Program-made: the position numbers and the translations under genes
Shown: one piece after another, positions 9,338 through 17,877 of the stretch
Position numbering within the stretch: position 1 is the stretch's first letter
How the letters are laid out: each line of letters begins with the position of its first letter
Assembly (NCBI RefSeq): GCF_001517085.1
Contig: NZ_LRAC01000156.1
Location: 1 to 42,773, forward strand
DNA: 42,773 nucleotides
Direction of reading: 5' to 3'
From: Paenibacillus sp. DMB5
GTDB taxonomy: Bacteria > Bacillota > Bacilli > Paenibacillales > Paenibacillaceae
Notes under the pieces: generated by a model
Told to the model about the DNA's origin: nothing
Databases searched by the model: none
What the model saw: the letters and a program-made list of their open reading frames with translations, nothing else

Positions 9338-9601
9338 GGATTCTTTAAAGGGTGTTGAGATGAACGTTGAGGTGGGAGCGGCGGAGGGGAAGTTTGGAAC
9401 TGTAGGAGCGTAGCGTCTGCCTGAAAGCTTTTCGAAGAAAAGCTAGCTACGGAAGCATATGCTATGTTTGAATTTCAACCGCGGCGGCGGTTTCAAATTA
9501 GGAAATTCAAACATAACAGCGGCCGGAAGTCCAAACATTCCCCACAGCCGCGGCCTTACCTCAACCCCCCGGTGGTCATTAAAACTCCCTTTAACAAATC
9601 C
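9338..9601. repeat. Palindromic intergenic element type 2, copy A
   Basis: A 264-base palindromic block. The outermost arms are GGATTCTTTAAAGGG (from 9338) and its imperfect complement ending at 9601. Next come GTTGAGGT (9366-9373) and ACCTCAAC (9558-9565). A 35-base left core (9377-9411) and a 28-base right core (9515-9542) are identical to those of copy B, and their GGGAAGTTTGGA and TCCAAACATTCCC parts pair with each other. Inside is a perfect 13-bp hairpin arm pair, TATGTTTGAATTT (9463-9475) with 9503-9515, tipped by AACCGC/GCGGTT. A small extra hairpin lies at 9426-9444. The right end touches the stop codon of the chemoreceptor gene. Confidence 0.75.
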
Positions 9602-11295
9602 TATATTTTAAAGTTCTCAACAAGCACCTGAAGCTTCTCCGCCAGCGAAGAAAGGAAGGCGGCGGAAGCCTCTACCTCCTGCATGGCAGCAAGCTGCTCC
9701 TGGGAGGAAGCGGAGAGCATCTCTGCGCCTTCGGCAGTCTGGTTGGAGACAGCCACGATGCTCTGGATGGCAGCTACCAGATCGCTGGAGATGAGAGCCA
9801 GATCACGGACGGTCTCGGAAATCTGCTGGCTCTGGGAGGACATATCCGAGACGGAGGTTTCAATCTCCGAGAATGATCTGCCGGCAGCAATGATCATGGC
9901 TTTGCCCTCGACCATTTCATCGGTGGAGCGTCTCATGGTCTCTCCGGCTTTGTCCATCTGACTGACTATTTGGCTTACCAGCTCGCCGATCTGGGCAGCG
10001 GAGCTGGCCGAGCGTTCAGCCAGCTTGCGTACGGAACCGGCTACTACGGCAAAGCCGCGTCCTTCCTCGCCGGCCCGGGCAGCTTCAATTGCCGCATTCA
10101 GTGAGAGAAGGTTGGTCTCCTCGGCAATACTGGAGATCGTGCCGACAATACTCTCAATCTCCTTGGAATGACTGCCCAGCGTTTCGATGATTCCGGACAG
10201 ATCGCTGATACTCTCACTTACGACCTGCATTTGAGAGGTGGTAGAATCCATGGATTCACGCCCGTTGCGGGCCTTGAGTGCATTATCTGCAGCTGTGTTC
10301 ATTGCAGTGTCGGCAGTGCTGGCAATTTCCGTGATGAACCGCGACATCTCCTGCACAGACCGGTAGCTGCCCTCCAGATTGCGCAGCTGGGTGTTGGCGC
10401 CGTCAGCCAGATCAATGGTGACATTGACGCTGTGCTCTCCGGCCCGGTTGGTCTCCTGTGCACTGGCGGACAGCTCTTGTGAGGAGGAGGCGACCAGCAT
10501 CGACGTATCGTTGACCTGGGTGATGAGATTACGCAGACTGGCCGTCATATCATTGAAATCCCGGGCCAGCGTACCGATTTCATCCTTGCTTTTGAACAGA
10601 ATAGGCTCATGTGAAAGATCACCCTTGGCAACCGTGTTGACCGAGCCGGAGAGTCTGGTCAGCGGTCTGGTGGTTCTCCGGATAAATATGTATGCGGCCA
10701 TAATAGCGATAACGAGAATCGATGCGCCGATGATGAAGGGCTGAAGGATAATATCCTGTGTCCGTTCCTGCACGAGAGCACCGTCGAAATTGATAGCCAT
10801 TAGAGCAATAATAGGTTTTGTGGGATCATGATCCTGATAGATGGGGCCATAGCCGGTCTTGAGCGAGGTACCTTGATAGGTATAAACCTTGGAGTATGCG
10901 GAATGCTTCATGGTGGTAATCATAGTTTTGTCTTCTTCCGCGAAGTAGAACGGATCGCCGGCTTTATATCCTCTTTCTTTGAGGTTGGCGTCAGCCGCGA
11001 GAATCGTCCCGTCCAGCGACAGAATGAAGGATTCTTTAAAAATCGGTTTATGGTCATTGATCCAGCCGATGCGGTCTTCGATGGCAGCCAGCTTGCTGGT
11101 ATCTCCTGCAGCCAGAGCCGAAATAACAGCGGGATCGACGAGTCCGGTTGTAATATTGGCGCAGCCTACCAATTCTATACCTGCAGCTTCGTCTAACTGC
11201 TTGTACGCAGCGCGGTATCCGAAGAAACCGATGGATGATCCGACGAGAAGTAATACGATAAGCATCATCCAAGTTAATTTTGTTGCCAATTTCAT
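9601..11295 (-). CDS. Methyl-accepting chemotaxis protein
   Basis: A 564-residue transmembrane chemoreceptor. It has an N-terminal membrane span, an extracellular sensor of about 150 residues (single-Cache-like by length and position), a second span (FIIGASILVIAIMAAYIFI), a HAMP linker (TTRPLTRLSGSVNTVAKGDLS), and a long cytoplasmic coiled coil. The signalling tip reads EETNLLSLNAAIEAARAGE followed by GRGFAVVAGSVRKLAE, close to the family consensus, and should contact CheA/CheW. No CheR-binding pentapeptide is seen at the C-terminus. I place the start at the ATG before KLATKLTW, which has GGTGGTG about 5 bases upstream; an upstream extension of 29 residues looks untranslated. The ligand is unknown. 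A Fur-box-like palindrome lies in its leader. Confidence 0.88.
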   Translation of the reverse strand: MKLATKLTWMMLIVLLLVGSSIGFFGYRAAYKQLDEAAGIELVGCANITTGLVDPAVISALAAGDTSKLAAIEDRIGWINDHKPIFKESFILSLDGTILAADANLKERGYKAGDPFYFAEEDKTMITTMKHSAYSKVYTYQGTSLKTGYGPIYQDHDPTKPIIALMAINFDGALVQERTQDIILQPFIIGASILVIAIMAAYIFIRRTTRPLTRLSGSVNTVAKGDLSHEPILFKSKDEIGTLARDFNDMTASLRNLITQVNDTSMLVASSSQELSASAQETNRAGEHSVNVTIDLADGANTQLRNLEGSYRSVQEMSRFITEIASTADTAMNTAADNALKARNGRESMDSTTSQMQVVSESISDLSGIIETLGSHSKEIESIVGTISSIAEETNLLSLNAAIEAARAGEEGRGFAVVAGSVRKLAERSASSAAQIGELVSQIVSQMDKAGETMRRSTDEMVEGKAMIIAAGRSFSEIETSVSDMSSQSQQISETVRDLALISSDLVAAIQSIVAVSNQTAEGAEMLSASSQEQLAAMQEVEASAAFLSSLAEKLQVLVENFKI

Positions 11296-11330
11296 TGTTT
11301 GCACCACCAGCCCTGACTCTCTAATATAGG

Positions 11331-11359
11331 TGATATTTATTATCACTGCTACGATTATA
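11331..11359 (-). promoter_or_regulatory. Promoter -10 and Fur-box-like palindrome upstream of the chemoreceptor
   Basis: On the reverse strand TATAAT (11359-11354) is followed 8 bases later by TGATAATAAATATCA (11345-11331). This differs from the Bacillus Fur 7-1-7 box (TGATAATNATTATCA) at one defined position. It falls near the expected transcription start, where a repressor would act. No good -35 is visible at 17-18 bases. Confidence 0.4.
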
Positions 11360-11508
11360 GCGCAACAATGTTCGCGGAGCATTAGCGAGAATATAGTATT
11401 TTTGTGTCGGAAAATGGAGGCTTTTTGGGGGTTTAGGCAAAAACATTGAATCCGCCCTGCTGAAAATGGTACGCTTGAAGCAGGACAAACGGACTGGGAG
11501 TGAGAGGG

Positions 11509-11940
11509 ATGGCACAGAAAATTGATCCGTTGATTGAAGCCCTGGGATTATCCATGTGGAGAGTACAGCGTAAAATCACGTCGCAGATGTCTTTGCATAA
11601 AGAAATCGGCCTTACGGTGCCGCAATTTCATCTGCTGCATATCATTGCCCGTGAGAAAAAGGCGCGCGTCATCCAGCTGGCAGAGCAGCTTGATGTGAAG
11701 TCGAGCGCAGTAACGGTGATGCTGGACCGTCTTGAGCTGCTTGGCCTTACCGCCCGCGTGCAGGATGAGAACGACCGCAGAGCCGTAACAGTGACGCTTA
11801 CCGTAAAAGGCGAGGAGCTGCTTAAGGAAGCGCAGAACCGCTCGCTGGTTCTGCTGACCGAGCATTTGGCGATCCTGAAGCCGGAGGAACTGGAGAAGTT
11901 CGCAGAATACTATACCCTTCTGGAGAAGCAGGAGCGGTAA
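11509..11940 (+). CDS. MarR-family transcriptional regulator
   Basis: A 143-residue winged-helix regulator, usual MarR length. The fold is visible as an N-terminal dimer helix (KIDPLIEALGLSMWRVQRK), a recognition region (RVIQLAEQLDVKSSAVTVMLDRLELLGL), the wing (RVQDENDRRAVTVTLTVKGEELL), and a C-terminal dimer helix. The DxDRR-type wing motif (DENDRR) is intact. I prefer ATG 11509 over GTG 11500 because GGGAG lies 8 bases upstream. It stands alone, convergent with the LtaS-like gene and divergent from the chemoreceptor, so its target cannot be inferred from an operon partner. Ligand unknown. Confidence 0.85.
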   Translation: MAQKIDPLIEALGLSMWRVQRKITSQMSLHKEIGLTVPQFHLLHIIAREKKARVIQLAEQLDVKSSAVTVMLDRLELLGLTARVQDENDRRAVTVTLTVKGEELLKEAQNRSLVLLTEHLAILKPEELEKFAEYYTLLEKQER

Positions 11941-11988
11941 TAACAGACTGGTTTCAGGGCTAATTTAATGAATAGAAACATCGGAATG

Positions 11989-12033
11989 ACAAACAGCCAG
12001 GCTCCATCACCGGAGCCTGGCTGTTTGTTATTG
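11989..12033. terminator. Strong terminator between marR and the LtaS-like gene
   Basis: A perfect 17-bp stem, ACAAACAGCCAGGCTCC with its complement, and a 6-base loop (ATCACC). It is followed by TATTGTT on the forward strand. It serves the MarR gene and may also end the converging LtaS-like transcript. Confidence 0.8.
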
Positions 12034-12115
12034 TTCCTGGCATCATTAATCTATTCTGCTGCAGGCGCTCTATCCGGCAGCTGCGTGACATAGCTGTCAG
12101 AGAGCTGGCGGAGTC

Positions 12116-13921
12116 TCAGTGCACGGTTGTATTCGTCCTCTGTTCCGGCAGGAGTCTGCCTCCGGAAGCAAGAATATACTGCGTGTTATCCTCAAAGCTG
12201 TTGCCCGGAATGAGCAGCCCGGAGCTGGCGATGAAGGAGCCGGTCGGCAGATAGTAGCGTTGCGGCAACAAATTGTACGTCTGGGCAGTCAGGTCCTGGC
12301 CGAAATGAATGGTACTGTCCAGCGAAACCCCCAATAGGCTCGCGGCGGTCGGCATAATGTCCACTTCTCCCCCGACCTGCTCAAGCGTCTGCGGCTGCAG
12401 ACTGCCCTGCTCATGAATCATGAGCGGAATGTTCAGCATGTTGGCGTACTCATACTCATGCCCGTAGATTTCTTCCATCAGCTGCTTATCGTCATGATCC
12501 AGGGAATAAATCGGCAGACCCATGTGGTCCCCGTACACCATAATCAGGCTGTCATCCCATACGCCGCTGGCCTTCAGCTCTTCAACAAATTGCCCGAACG
12601 CGTAGTCAGCATAATTCTGTGAACGGATATAGTCGCCGACAAAGGTGCCTTCGTAACGCTCCGGCAGCTTCATCTGGTATTTTTCCTCAGGAATCGTAAA
12701 CGGATGGTGGGCTGACATTGAGATGACCTGAGCGTAGAACGGCTTGCCGTCCTGGTCCATTTCCTTCAGCTTGTCAGCCGTTTTGCGGTAGAGCACTTCA
12801 TCGGACGGTCCGAAGAAGAAGGTATCCTCATCCCCGAAAAACTTATGGTCATAGTAGTGCTCGAAGCCGAGTGCTTTATACAGCTCTCCGCGGTTCCAGA
12901 ATTCCACATCATTAGTGTGGAAGGTAGCCGTCTGGTAGCCGCTGGCCTGCAGAAGGCGCGGGAGACTTGGCAGCTCTTTATCGACATAAGACATCGTAGC
13001 CGCACCCTTAGGCGGAATATAGAAGGAAGAGTTGACCACAAATTCCGCATCCGAGGTATTTCCCTGGCCAACCATCTGATAGAAGTTAGGGAAATACAGG
13101 CTGTCTCTCATCAGGCTGTTCAGGTTAGGCGTAATCTCTTTGCCGTCGATTGTAAGTCCGAGCAAGAAGCTCTGGAACGATTCAAGCTGGATAATAATCA
13201 GGTTCTTGCCTTTGGCTGCACCCTGGAACGGGGAAACGGCCGCCGGATCGATTCCTTTTACCTCATTGATAACGTCCTGTGTAATCTCACTGGCATCCAC
13301 CAGCTCCGGTTTATCTTGAGCAAAAATTGCGTAGACCTCATAATTAAGAATACCCATCTCCTGGGCCTTCTTGATTTCGTTCATGCTGGCCTTATTAGGC
13401 AGCACATTGAACAGGCACAAGCCGAGCGATACGGCAAACAGCAGGCTAAAGGAGAACCGGGTGTTGCTGCTGCGGCGGTTGATTTTTTCTTTTTTATAAG
13501 TACGGCCTTTCTTATTGAAAAAGAAATAAATGCTAAAGATGATAATATCGGAAAAGATCAGCAGATAATACGGGTCCATCAGGGAAAAGACACTATTGCG
13601 TACAGCGGTAACCTGGTTAACCTGCTCAGCCGCCTGATAGGTGACGATAACGCCGTAATATTTAAAGTACATTATGGCCGCGAAAAAGATTGCCGTGACA
13701 AGCAGATTGACCAGCATGTAAAGTCCGAGCTTCCGTTTGGAGGCGAAGGCCTCAATGAGACAGAAGAGGGCCCAGATAAAGGGGATTTCCGTTATCAGTG
13801 ATTTCCAGGACAGCAGATCCCCGAAAATAACGCCCCAGGCCAGGAAGCTTTTGAGTATAAAAATAAGCGTGAAAAACACGAATGGTTTGGCTACCCACCG
13901 TTTAATAGTAAGGGATGACAC
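12116..13921 (-). CDS. LtaS-type lipoteichoic acid synthase / phosphoglycerol transferase
   Basis: A 601-residue membrane enzyme of the alkaline-phosphatase/sulfatase superfamily. It would transfer glycerol phosphate from phosphatidylglycerol onto a lipid-anchored chain outside the membrane. Five membrane spans occupy about residues 10-175, followed by the extracellular catalytic domain. The LtaS active-site set is visible: E247 (IIIQLESF), the nucleophile T289 in GQGNTSDAEF, H405-H406 (MSAHHPF), and D465-H466 in YGDHMG. The gene starts with GTG, preceded by GAAGG 7 bases upstream. No other wall-polymer gene is adjacent. Bacilli carry several LtaS paralogues (including YfnI, YqgS, YvgJ); which one this matches cannot be told here. 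Confidence 0.9.
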   Translation of the reverse strand: MSSLTIKRWVAKPFVFFTLIFILKSFLAWGVIFGDLLSWKSLITEIPFIWALFCLIEAFASKRKLGLYMLVNLLVTAIFFAAIMYFKYYGVIVTYQAAEQVNQVTAVRNSVFSLMDPYYLLIFSDIIIFSIYFFFNKKGRTYKKEKINRRSSNTRFSFSLLFAVSLGLCLFNVLPNKASMNEIKKAQEMGILNYEVYAIFAQDKPELVDASEITQDVINEVKGIDPAAVSPFQGAAKGKNLIIIQLESFQSFLLGLTIDGKEITPNLNSLMRDSLYFPNFYQMVGQGNTSDAEFVVNSSFYIPPKGAATMSYVDKELPSLPRLLQASGYQTATFHTNDVEFWNRGELYKALGFEHYYDHKFFGDEDTFFFGPSDEVLYRKTADKLKEMDQDGKPFYAQVISMSAHHPFTIPEEKYQMKLPERYEGTFVGDYIRSQNYADYAFGQFVEELKASGVWDDSLIMVYGDHMGLPIYSLDHDDKQLMEEIYGHEYEYANMLNIPLMIHEQGSLQPQTLEQVGGEVDIMPTAASLLGVSLDSTIHFGQDLTAQTYNLLPQRYYLPTGSFIASSGLLIPGNSFEDNTQYILASGGRLLPEQRTNTTVH

Positions 13922-14203
13922 AGCTTCGCCTTCTTTCTTAGAGATGAAACGCCGCTCCCGGCTGGGAGGATGCAGCGCATGGACAAGAGAATTCCTATAT
14001 TAATAGACCTTATTATGCAGCGCTGGCAGGTGAATGTCAAAAAACAGAAATGCCGTATAACCTCACTGGACTGCGTAATAAATGATGCGCGTACGTGAAC
14101 CGGATATTATCTTACTCAGATTCGAGCATACGGAGTAAAAAGCAGAAAAACGGCGTTTCACGCCAAAAAGGGCGAGCGACAGAACGGGGGCAGGCTTTAA
14201 AAT

Positions 14204-16516
14204 ATGCATTTTGCGGAAATTTCCATATCAGTAAGGTCATTGGTCGAATATGTTTTCAGCAGCGGCAGCCTTATGCCCGGCTTCAGCAGCGGTGCTGCAA
14301 TGGCGGAGGGGACGCGCATTCATCAGCACATACAGAAGCAATATAAGGAAGGCGACCGTAAAGAGGTCTACCTCAAGACAGAAATGGTTCATGGGGGGCT
14401 TAAATTTATTATTGACGGGCGTTGTGACGGACTGCTGACCGGGGAGGACGGGGCTGTTACAGTAGAAGAAATCAAATCTACCGCGGAGCTGCTGGGCCTC
14501 TTTGCCGGCAAAGAGGTGCACTGGGCGCAGGCTCTGATGTATGCCCACATCCTTTGCCTGGATCTGGGGCTCACAGATATCACGGTGAAGCTCACTTATG
14601 TCCGGCGCGGGGGGGAGGAGCAGCAGAGCCTGTACCGGACAATGACGGCTGCGGAGCTGGAGGCATTCGCGAACGATACCGTTGCCAGGTATGCCCCGTA
14701 TGCGGAGCTGCTGGTACGGCATCAGGAGCAGCGGGACAGCAGCATCCGCTCGCTGGCCTTTCCTTTTCCGGCCTACCGCAGCGGGCAGCGGCACTTTGCG
14801 GCAGCCGTCTACAAGTCGGTTGCCGAGGGGGTCAATCTGTTTGCCCAGGCGCCGACAGGGATCGGCAAAACGATGTCCACGCTTTTTCCTGCGCTCAAAG
14901 CTCTGGGAGAGGGAAATGCGGCGGGGCTGTTCTACTTGACAGCCAAGACCGTCAACCGGCTGGCGGCACAGGAGGCCATTGGCATGCTGCTTGCGCAGGG
15001 TCTGCAGCTTCATGCCGTGACGCTTACCGCCAAAGACAAGGCCTGCTTCCGGGAGGAGGGGCTGTGCAGCAGCGAATCCTGCCCGTACAGGGAAGGGTAT
15101 TATGACCGGATCAACGGGGCGGTGCTCGACGTACTGGAGCATGAGAAGCTGATGACCCAGGAGGTCATTGCCCGCTACGCCAAAAAGCATGTGGTGTGCC
15201 CGTTCGAATTCTCGCTGGACACCGCGTATGCCTGTGATGCAGTGATCTGCGATTATAACTATATCTATGACCCGAGGATCAGCCTGAAGCGGCTGCCGGA
15301 GGAGCGCAAGCGCAAGACCGTGCTGCTGGTCGACGAGGCCCATAATTTGGTTGACCGTGGACGGGCCATGTATTCAGCAGAGCTTACAAAGGCGCCGTTC
15401 CTTGGCCTGCAGCGGCAGTTTAAGACCGTCAACAAGGCGCTAACTGCGGCGGCCAAGGCCGTTAATGCCTTTTTCATTGCCCTGCGCAAAAGCTGCAGTG
15501 AAGACGGGGAAGGGCAATGGAGCGCTTATCCGGAGGAGCTGCCTGGCCTGCTTGAGGCTTTTTCCCTGGAGGCGGAGGCCGAGCTGCTGTCTCCTTCCGC
15601 CCTTCTTCCTGTACCGGGAGAGGATGAGGAAGAGGGTCAGGGGCTGCTGGATACGTATTTTACGGTGCAGAATATGCTCCGTACATTTAAAACCTACGAT
15701 GAGCGGTACGTCACCTATGCCGAGGTCCGGCGCGGGGATGTGTACCTGAAGCTGTTCAACCTGGACCCGTCCCATCTGCTGCAGCAGATGGGCAAGAGCT
15801 TCCGCAGCCAGATCCTGTTCTCGGCCACACTGTCACCGCTCTCTTATTACAGGGACATGATCGGCGCAAGGGAGGAGGATTACAGCCTCACTGTTCCATC
15901 TCCGTTCCATAGAGAGCAGTGGCAGGTGTCGGTACTTCCGGTATCCACCCGGTACCGGGAAAGGGAAGCTTCACTGCGTCCGCTCTGTGACGCCTTGAAA
16001 GGCATGACGGCCCGGAAGGGCAATTATCTTGTCTTTTTCCCTTCCTATGCCTATCTGCAGAATGTCTATGAGCTGTTCGCCGATAAATATCCGGAGGTAT
16101 CTACCCTTGTGCAGAGCACCGGGATGAGCGAGCCGGACCGGGAGAGCTTTCTTGCCTCGTTCCGTCCGGATAATCCGGAGACGCTGCTCGGCTTTGCCGT
16201 GCTGGGCGGGATTTTCTCGGAGGGGGTGGATCTGCCGGGCGACCGGCTGAACGGCGTAATGGTTGTAGGCGTCGGCCTGCCCCAGGTGGGGCTGGAGCGC
16301 AATCTGCTGCGCAGCTATTTTCAGGCCGCAGGCAAAAACGGCTTCGATTACGCCTACGTCTACCCCGGTATGTGTAAGGTACTGCAGGCCGGAGGCCGGC
16401 TGATCCGCAGCGAGAGCGATAACGGAGTTATTATCCTCGCTGACGACCGTTTCCTCCAGCATCCCTACCGCCATTTGCTTCCGGATGAGTGGCAGGACTA
16501 CCTTGTGATCACGTAA
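14204..16516 (+). CDS. XPD/DinG-like Fe-S helicase fused to an N-terminal PD-(D/E)XK nuclease domain
   Basis: A 770-residue fusion. Residues 1-140 resemble a RecB/Cas4-type nuclease: IDGRCDG (D71, D75), EEIK (E89, K91) and HWAQALMYA (Q109) match motifs II, III and QxxxY. From about 185 an XPD/Rad3 superfamily 2 helicase follows, with Walker A APTGIGKT (216-223), DEAH at 377-380, and a C-terminal helicase half with FPSYAY, GGIFSEGVDLPG and QAGGRLIRS. Four cysteines (C281, C288, C293, C332) between motifs I and II fit the 4Fe-4S cluster of this family. The cysteine triad found at the C-terminus of Cas4 nucleases is not evident. Likely role: repair or processing of branched DNA. No CRISPR array or phage gene is nearby. 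ATG 14204 is the first start in frame with a fair GGCAGG upstream. Confidence 0.87.
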   Translation: MHFAEISISVRSLVEYVFSSGSLMPGFSSGAAMAEGTRIHQHIQKQYKEGDRKEVYLKTEMVHGGLKFIIDGRCDGLLTGEDGAVTVEEIKSTAELLGLFAGKEVHWAQALMYAHILCLDLGLTDITVKLTYVRRGGEEQQSLYRTMTAAELEAFANDTVARYAPYAELLVRHQEQRDSSIRSLAFPFPAYRSGQRHFAAAVYKSVAEGVNLFAQAPTGIGKTMSTLFPALKALGEGNAAGLFYLTAKTVNRLAAQEAIGMLLAQGLQLHAVTLTAKDKACFREEGLCSSESCPYREGYYDRINGAVLDVLEHEKLMTQEVIARYAKKHVVCPFEFSLDTAYACDAVICDYNYIYDPRISLKRLPEERKRKTVLLVDEAHNLVDRGRAMYSAELTKAPFLGLQRQFKTVNKALTAAAKAVNAFFIALRKSCSEDGEGQWSAYPEELPGLLEAFSLEAEAELLSPSALLPVPGEDEEEGQGLLDTYFTVQNMLRTFKTYDERYVTYAEVRRGDVYLKLFNLDPSHLLQQMGKSFRSQILFSATLSPLSYYRDMIGAREEDYSLTVPSPFHREQWQVSVLPVSTRYREREASLRPLCDALKGMTARKGNYLVFFPSYAYLQNVYELFADKYPEVSTLVQSTGMSEPDRESFLASFRPDNPETLLGFAVLGGIFSEGVDLPGDRLNGVMVVGVGLPQVGLERNLLRSYFQAAGKNGFDYAYVYPGMCKVLQAGGRLIRSESDNGVIILADDRFLQHPYRHLLPDEWQDYLVIT

Positions 16517-16521
16517 GCGCT

Positions 16522-16541
16522 TATAATTACTGTTAATTATA
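16522..16541. promoter_or_regulatory. Perfect AT-rich inverted repeat after the helicase gene
   Basis: TATAATTA and its exact complement TAATTATA separated by CTGT, 5 bases after the helicase stop. It could be a weak hairpin or a regulator-binding palindrome. The spacing does not fit the PerR or Fur 7-1-7 box, and there is no T tract, so its function is open. Confidence 0.35.
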
Positions 16542-16590
16542 GAATCACAACCTATAATAGGCTTTTAGATTAGGCGGAATAATAAATCGG

Positions 16591-16804
16591 CTATTTAAAA
16601 TGATTTTTAAGCCTGCAATAAGGCGGGAAGCGGCGGAGGGGAAGTTTGGAACTGTAGGAGCGTCAGCGACCGCCTTTGTCTGCGGATTTCCACCGCGAAC
16701 AGCGGTAAAATAAAAGAAATCTGCAGACAACAGCGGCCGGAAGTCCAAACATTCCCTGTAGTCGCCCTACGCCAGATTGGAATTCTTGAATTCATTTTAA
16801 ATAG
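16591..16804. repeat. Palindromic intergenic element type 2, copy B
   Basis: A 214-base block bounded by a perfect 13-bp terminal inverted repeat, CTATTTAAAATGA (16591-16603) and its complement (16792-16804). The left core (16629-16663) and right core (16729-16756) are identical to copy A over 35 and 28 bases. The inner hairpin arms TTGTCTGCGGATTTC (16676-16690) and 16716-16730 pair at 14 of 15 positions plus one G-U, yet are unrelated in sequence to the copy A arms. The tip ACCGC/GCGGT is shared. The element ends 7 bases before the AGGAGG of the next gene and fills most of the 308-base gap after the helicase. Confidence 0.75.
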
Positions 16805-16824
16805 CACCCACAGGAGGAAAAGAC

Positions 16825-17793
16825 ATGACACTGAATATCGGAATTGTAGGCACCGGCTGGTTCTCCAAAGTACACGCGGATTTGCTGGCGGGGATGGAGG
16901 ATGTCTCCCTGAAAGCGGTCTGCGGCAGCAGTAAAGCCAAAGGCGAAGAGATGGCCCGTCCTTACGGGGCGGAGGGCTACGGTGAAATAACAGAGATGCT
17001 GGACGCGCAGAAGCTCGATGCCGTCTATATCTGTGTGCCTCCGCAGTCGCACGGGGCCATTGAGCGGTCGCTGATTAAGCGGGAGATTCCGTTCTTTATC
17101 GAGAAGCCGCTTGGATCAAGTACGGAAATTCCGGCGAGCCTGCTGCAGGATATCAAGGAGAAGAATCTGCTGACCTCTGTCGGCTACCACTTCCGGTATC
17201 AGGAGAACATCCAGCGGCTGAAGGCTGCGCTGCAGGGGGATAAAGTGGGCATGATCGTCGGACAGTGGATGGGCGATATGCCGGGCGTAGCCTGGTGGCG
17301 CAACCAGGAGCAGTCCGGCGGACAGTTCACGGAGCAGACCACCCATATCGTTGACCTGCTGCGTTATCTGGCCGGTGAGGTGACCGAGGTGTACGGCCTG
17401 TTCGGCAACCGGATTATGCATGAGAAGCATGACGGAGTGACTGTAGCCGATGTCGGGACTGTATCGCTGAAGCTGGCCAGCGGTGTAATCGCCAATATTT
17501 CCAACACCTGCGTGCTGCCGGGAGGCGTAGGACGCAGCGGCATCAGCTTCTATAACGACAACGGGCTGCTGGACTGGAATCCGGAGCGTCTGCTGGAGGT
17601 GCGCAGCGGCGACAGTACGGAGCATGCCAATTCCGGCAATCCTTATCTGACAGAGAGCGAGGCGTTCCTGTACGCTGTGCGGACCGGTGACCGCTCGCGG
17701 ATCCTGAGTGATTATGAGGACGGGTACAAGACGCTCAAAGTGACCTGCGCAGCCTTCGAATCCGCACAGAGCGGACTGCCGGTGAAGCTATAA
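16825..17793 (+). CDS. Gfo/Idh/MocA-family NAD(P)-dependent oxidoreductase
   Basis: A 322-residue cytoplasmic dehydrogenase, normal family length, expected to oxidise or reduce a sugar, inositol or similar polyol. The Rossmann fold starts at IGIVGTGWFSKVHA. The EKP motif (FIEKPLG, near residue 95) and the GGQFTEQTTHIVDLLRYLAGE region, with the catalytic His-x-x-Asp, are intact. A strong AGGAGG lies 7 bases before the ATG. The gene stands alone, and the palindromic element copy B occupies the space where its promoter or 5' leader should be. The substrate cannot be predicted from the sequence. Confidence 0.88.
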   Translation: MTLNIGIVGTGWFSKVHADLLAGMEDVSLKAVCGSSKAKGEEMARPYGAEGYGEITEMLDAQKLDAVYICVPPQSHGAIERSLIKREIPFFIEKPLGSSTEIPASLLQDIKEKNLLTSVGYHFRYQENIQRLKAALQGDKVGMIVGQWMGDMPGVAWWRNQEQSGGQFTEQTTHIVDLLRYLAGEVTEVYGLFGNRIMHEKHDGVTVADVGTVSLKLASGVIANISNTCVLPGGVGRSGISFYNDNGLLDWNPERLLEVRSGDSTEHANSGNPYLTESEAFLYAVRTGDRSRILSDYEDGYKTLKVTCAAFESAQSGLPVKL

Positions 17794-17877
17794 AAAAAAC
17801 CACAAAGCGGGGCTTGCGCTTCGATTTACTTCAAGTACTTTGCGGGAGCCCCAAAACATATATTTTCGAATTTTTAT

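Noticed and set aside
14204..16516. Association of the DinG-like helicase with a type IV CRISPR system
   Set aside because: No CRISPR repeats or other cas-like genes are visible anywhere in the window.
16521..16542. PerR box after the helicase gene
   Set aside because: The halves TATAATTA/TAATTATA have a 4-base spacer, not the 7-1-7 layout, and the next gene starts 280 bases away behind a palindromic element.
17800..17860. GGGGCT...AGCCCC hairpin after the Gfo/Idh gene as its terminator
   Set aside because: The loop is over 30 bases and no T tract follows on the forward strand; the clear terminator nearby reads on the reverse strand for cidAB.
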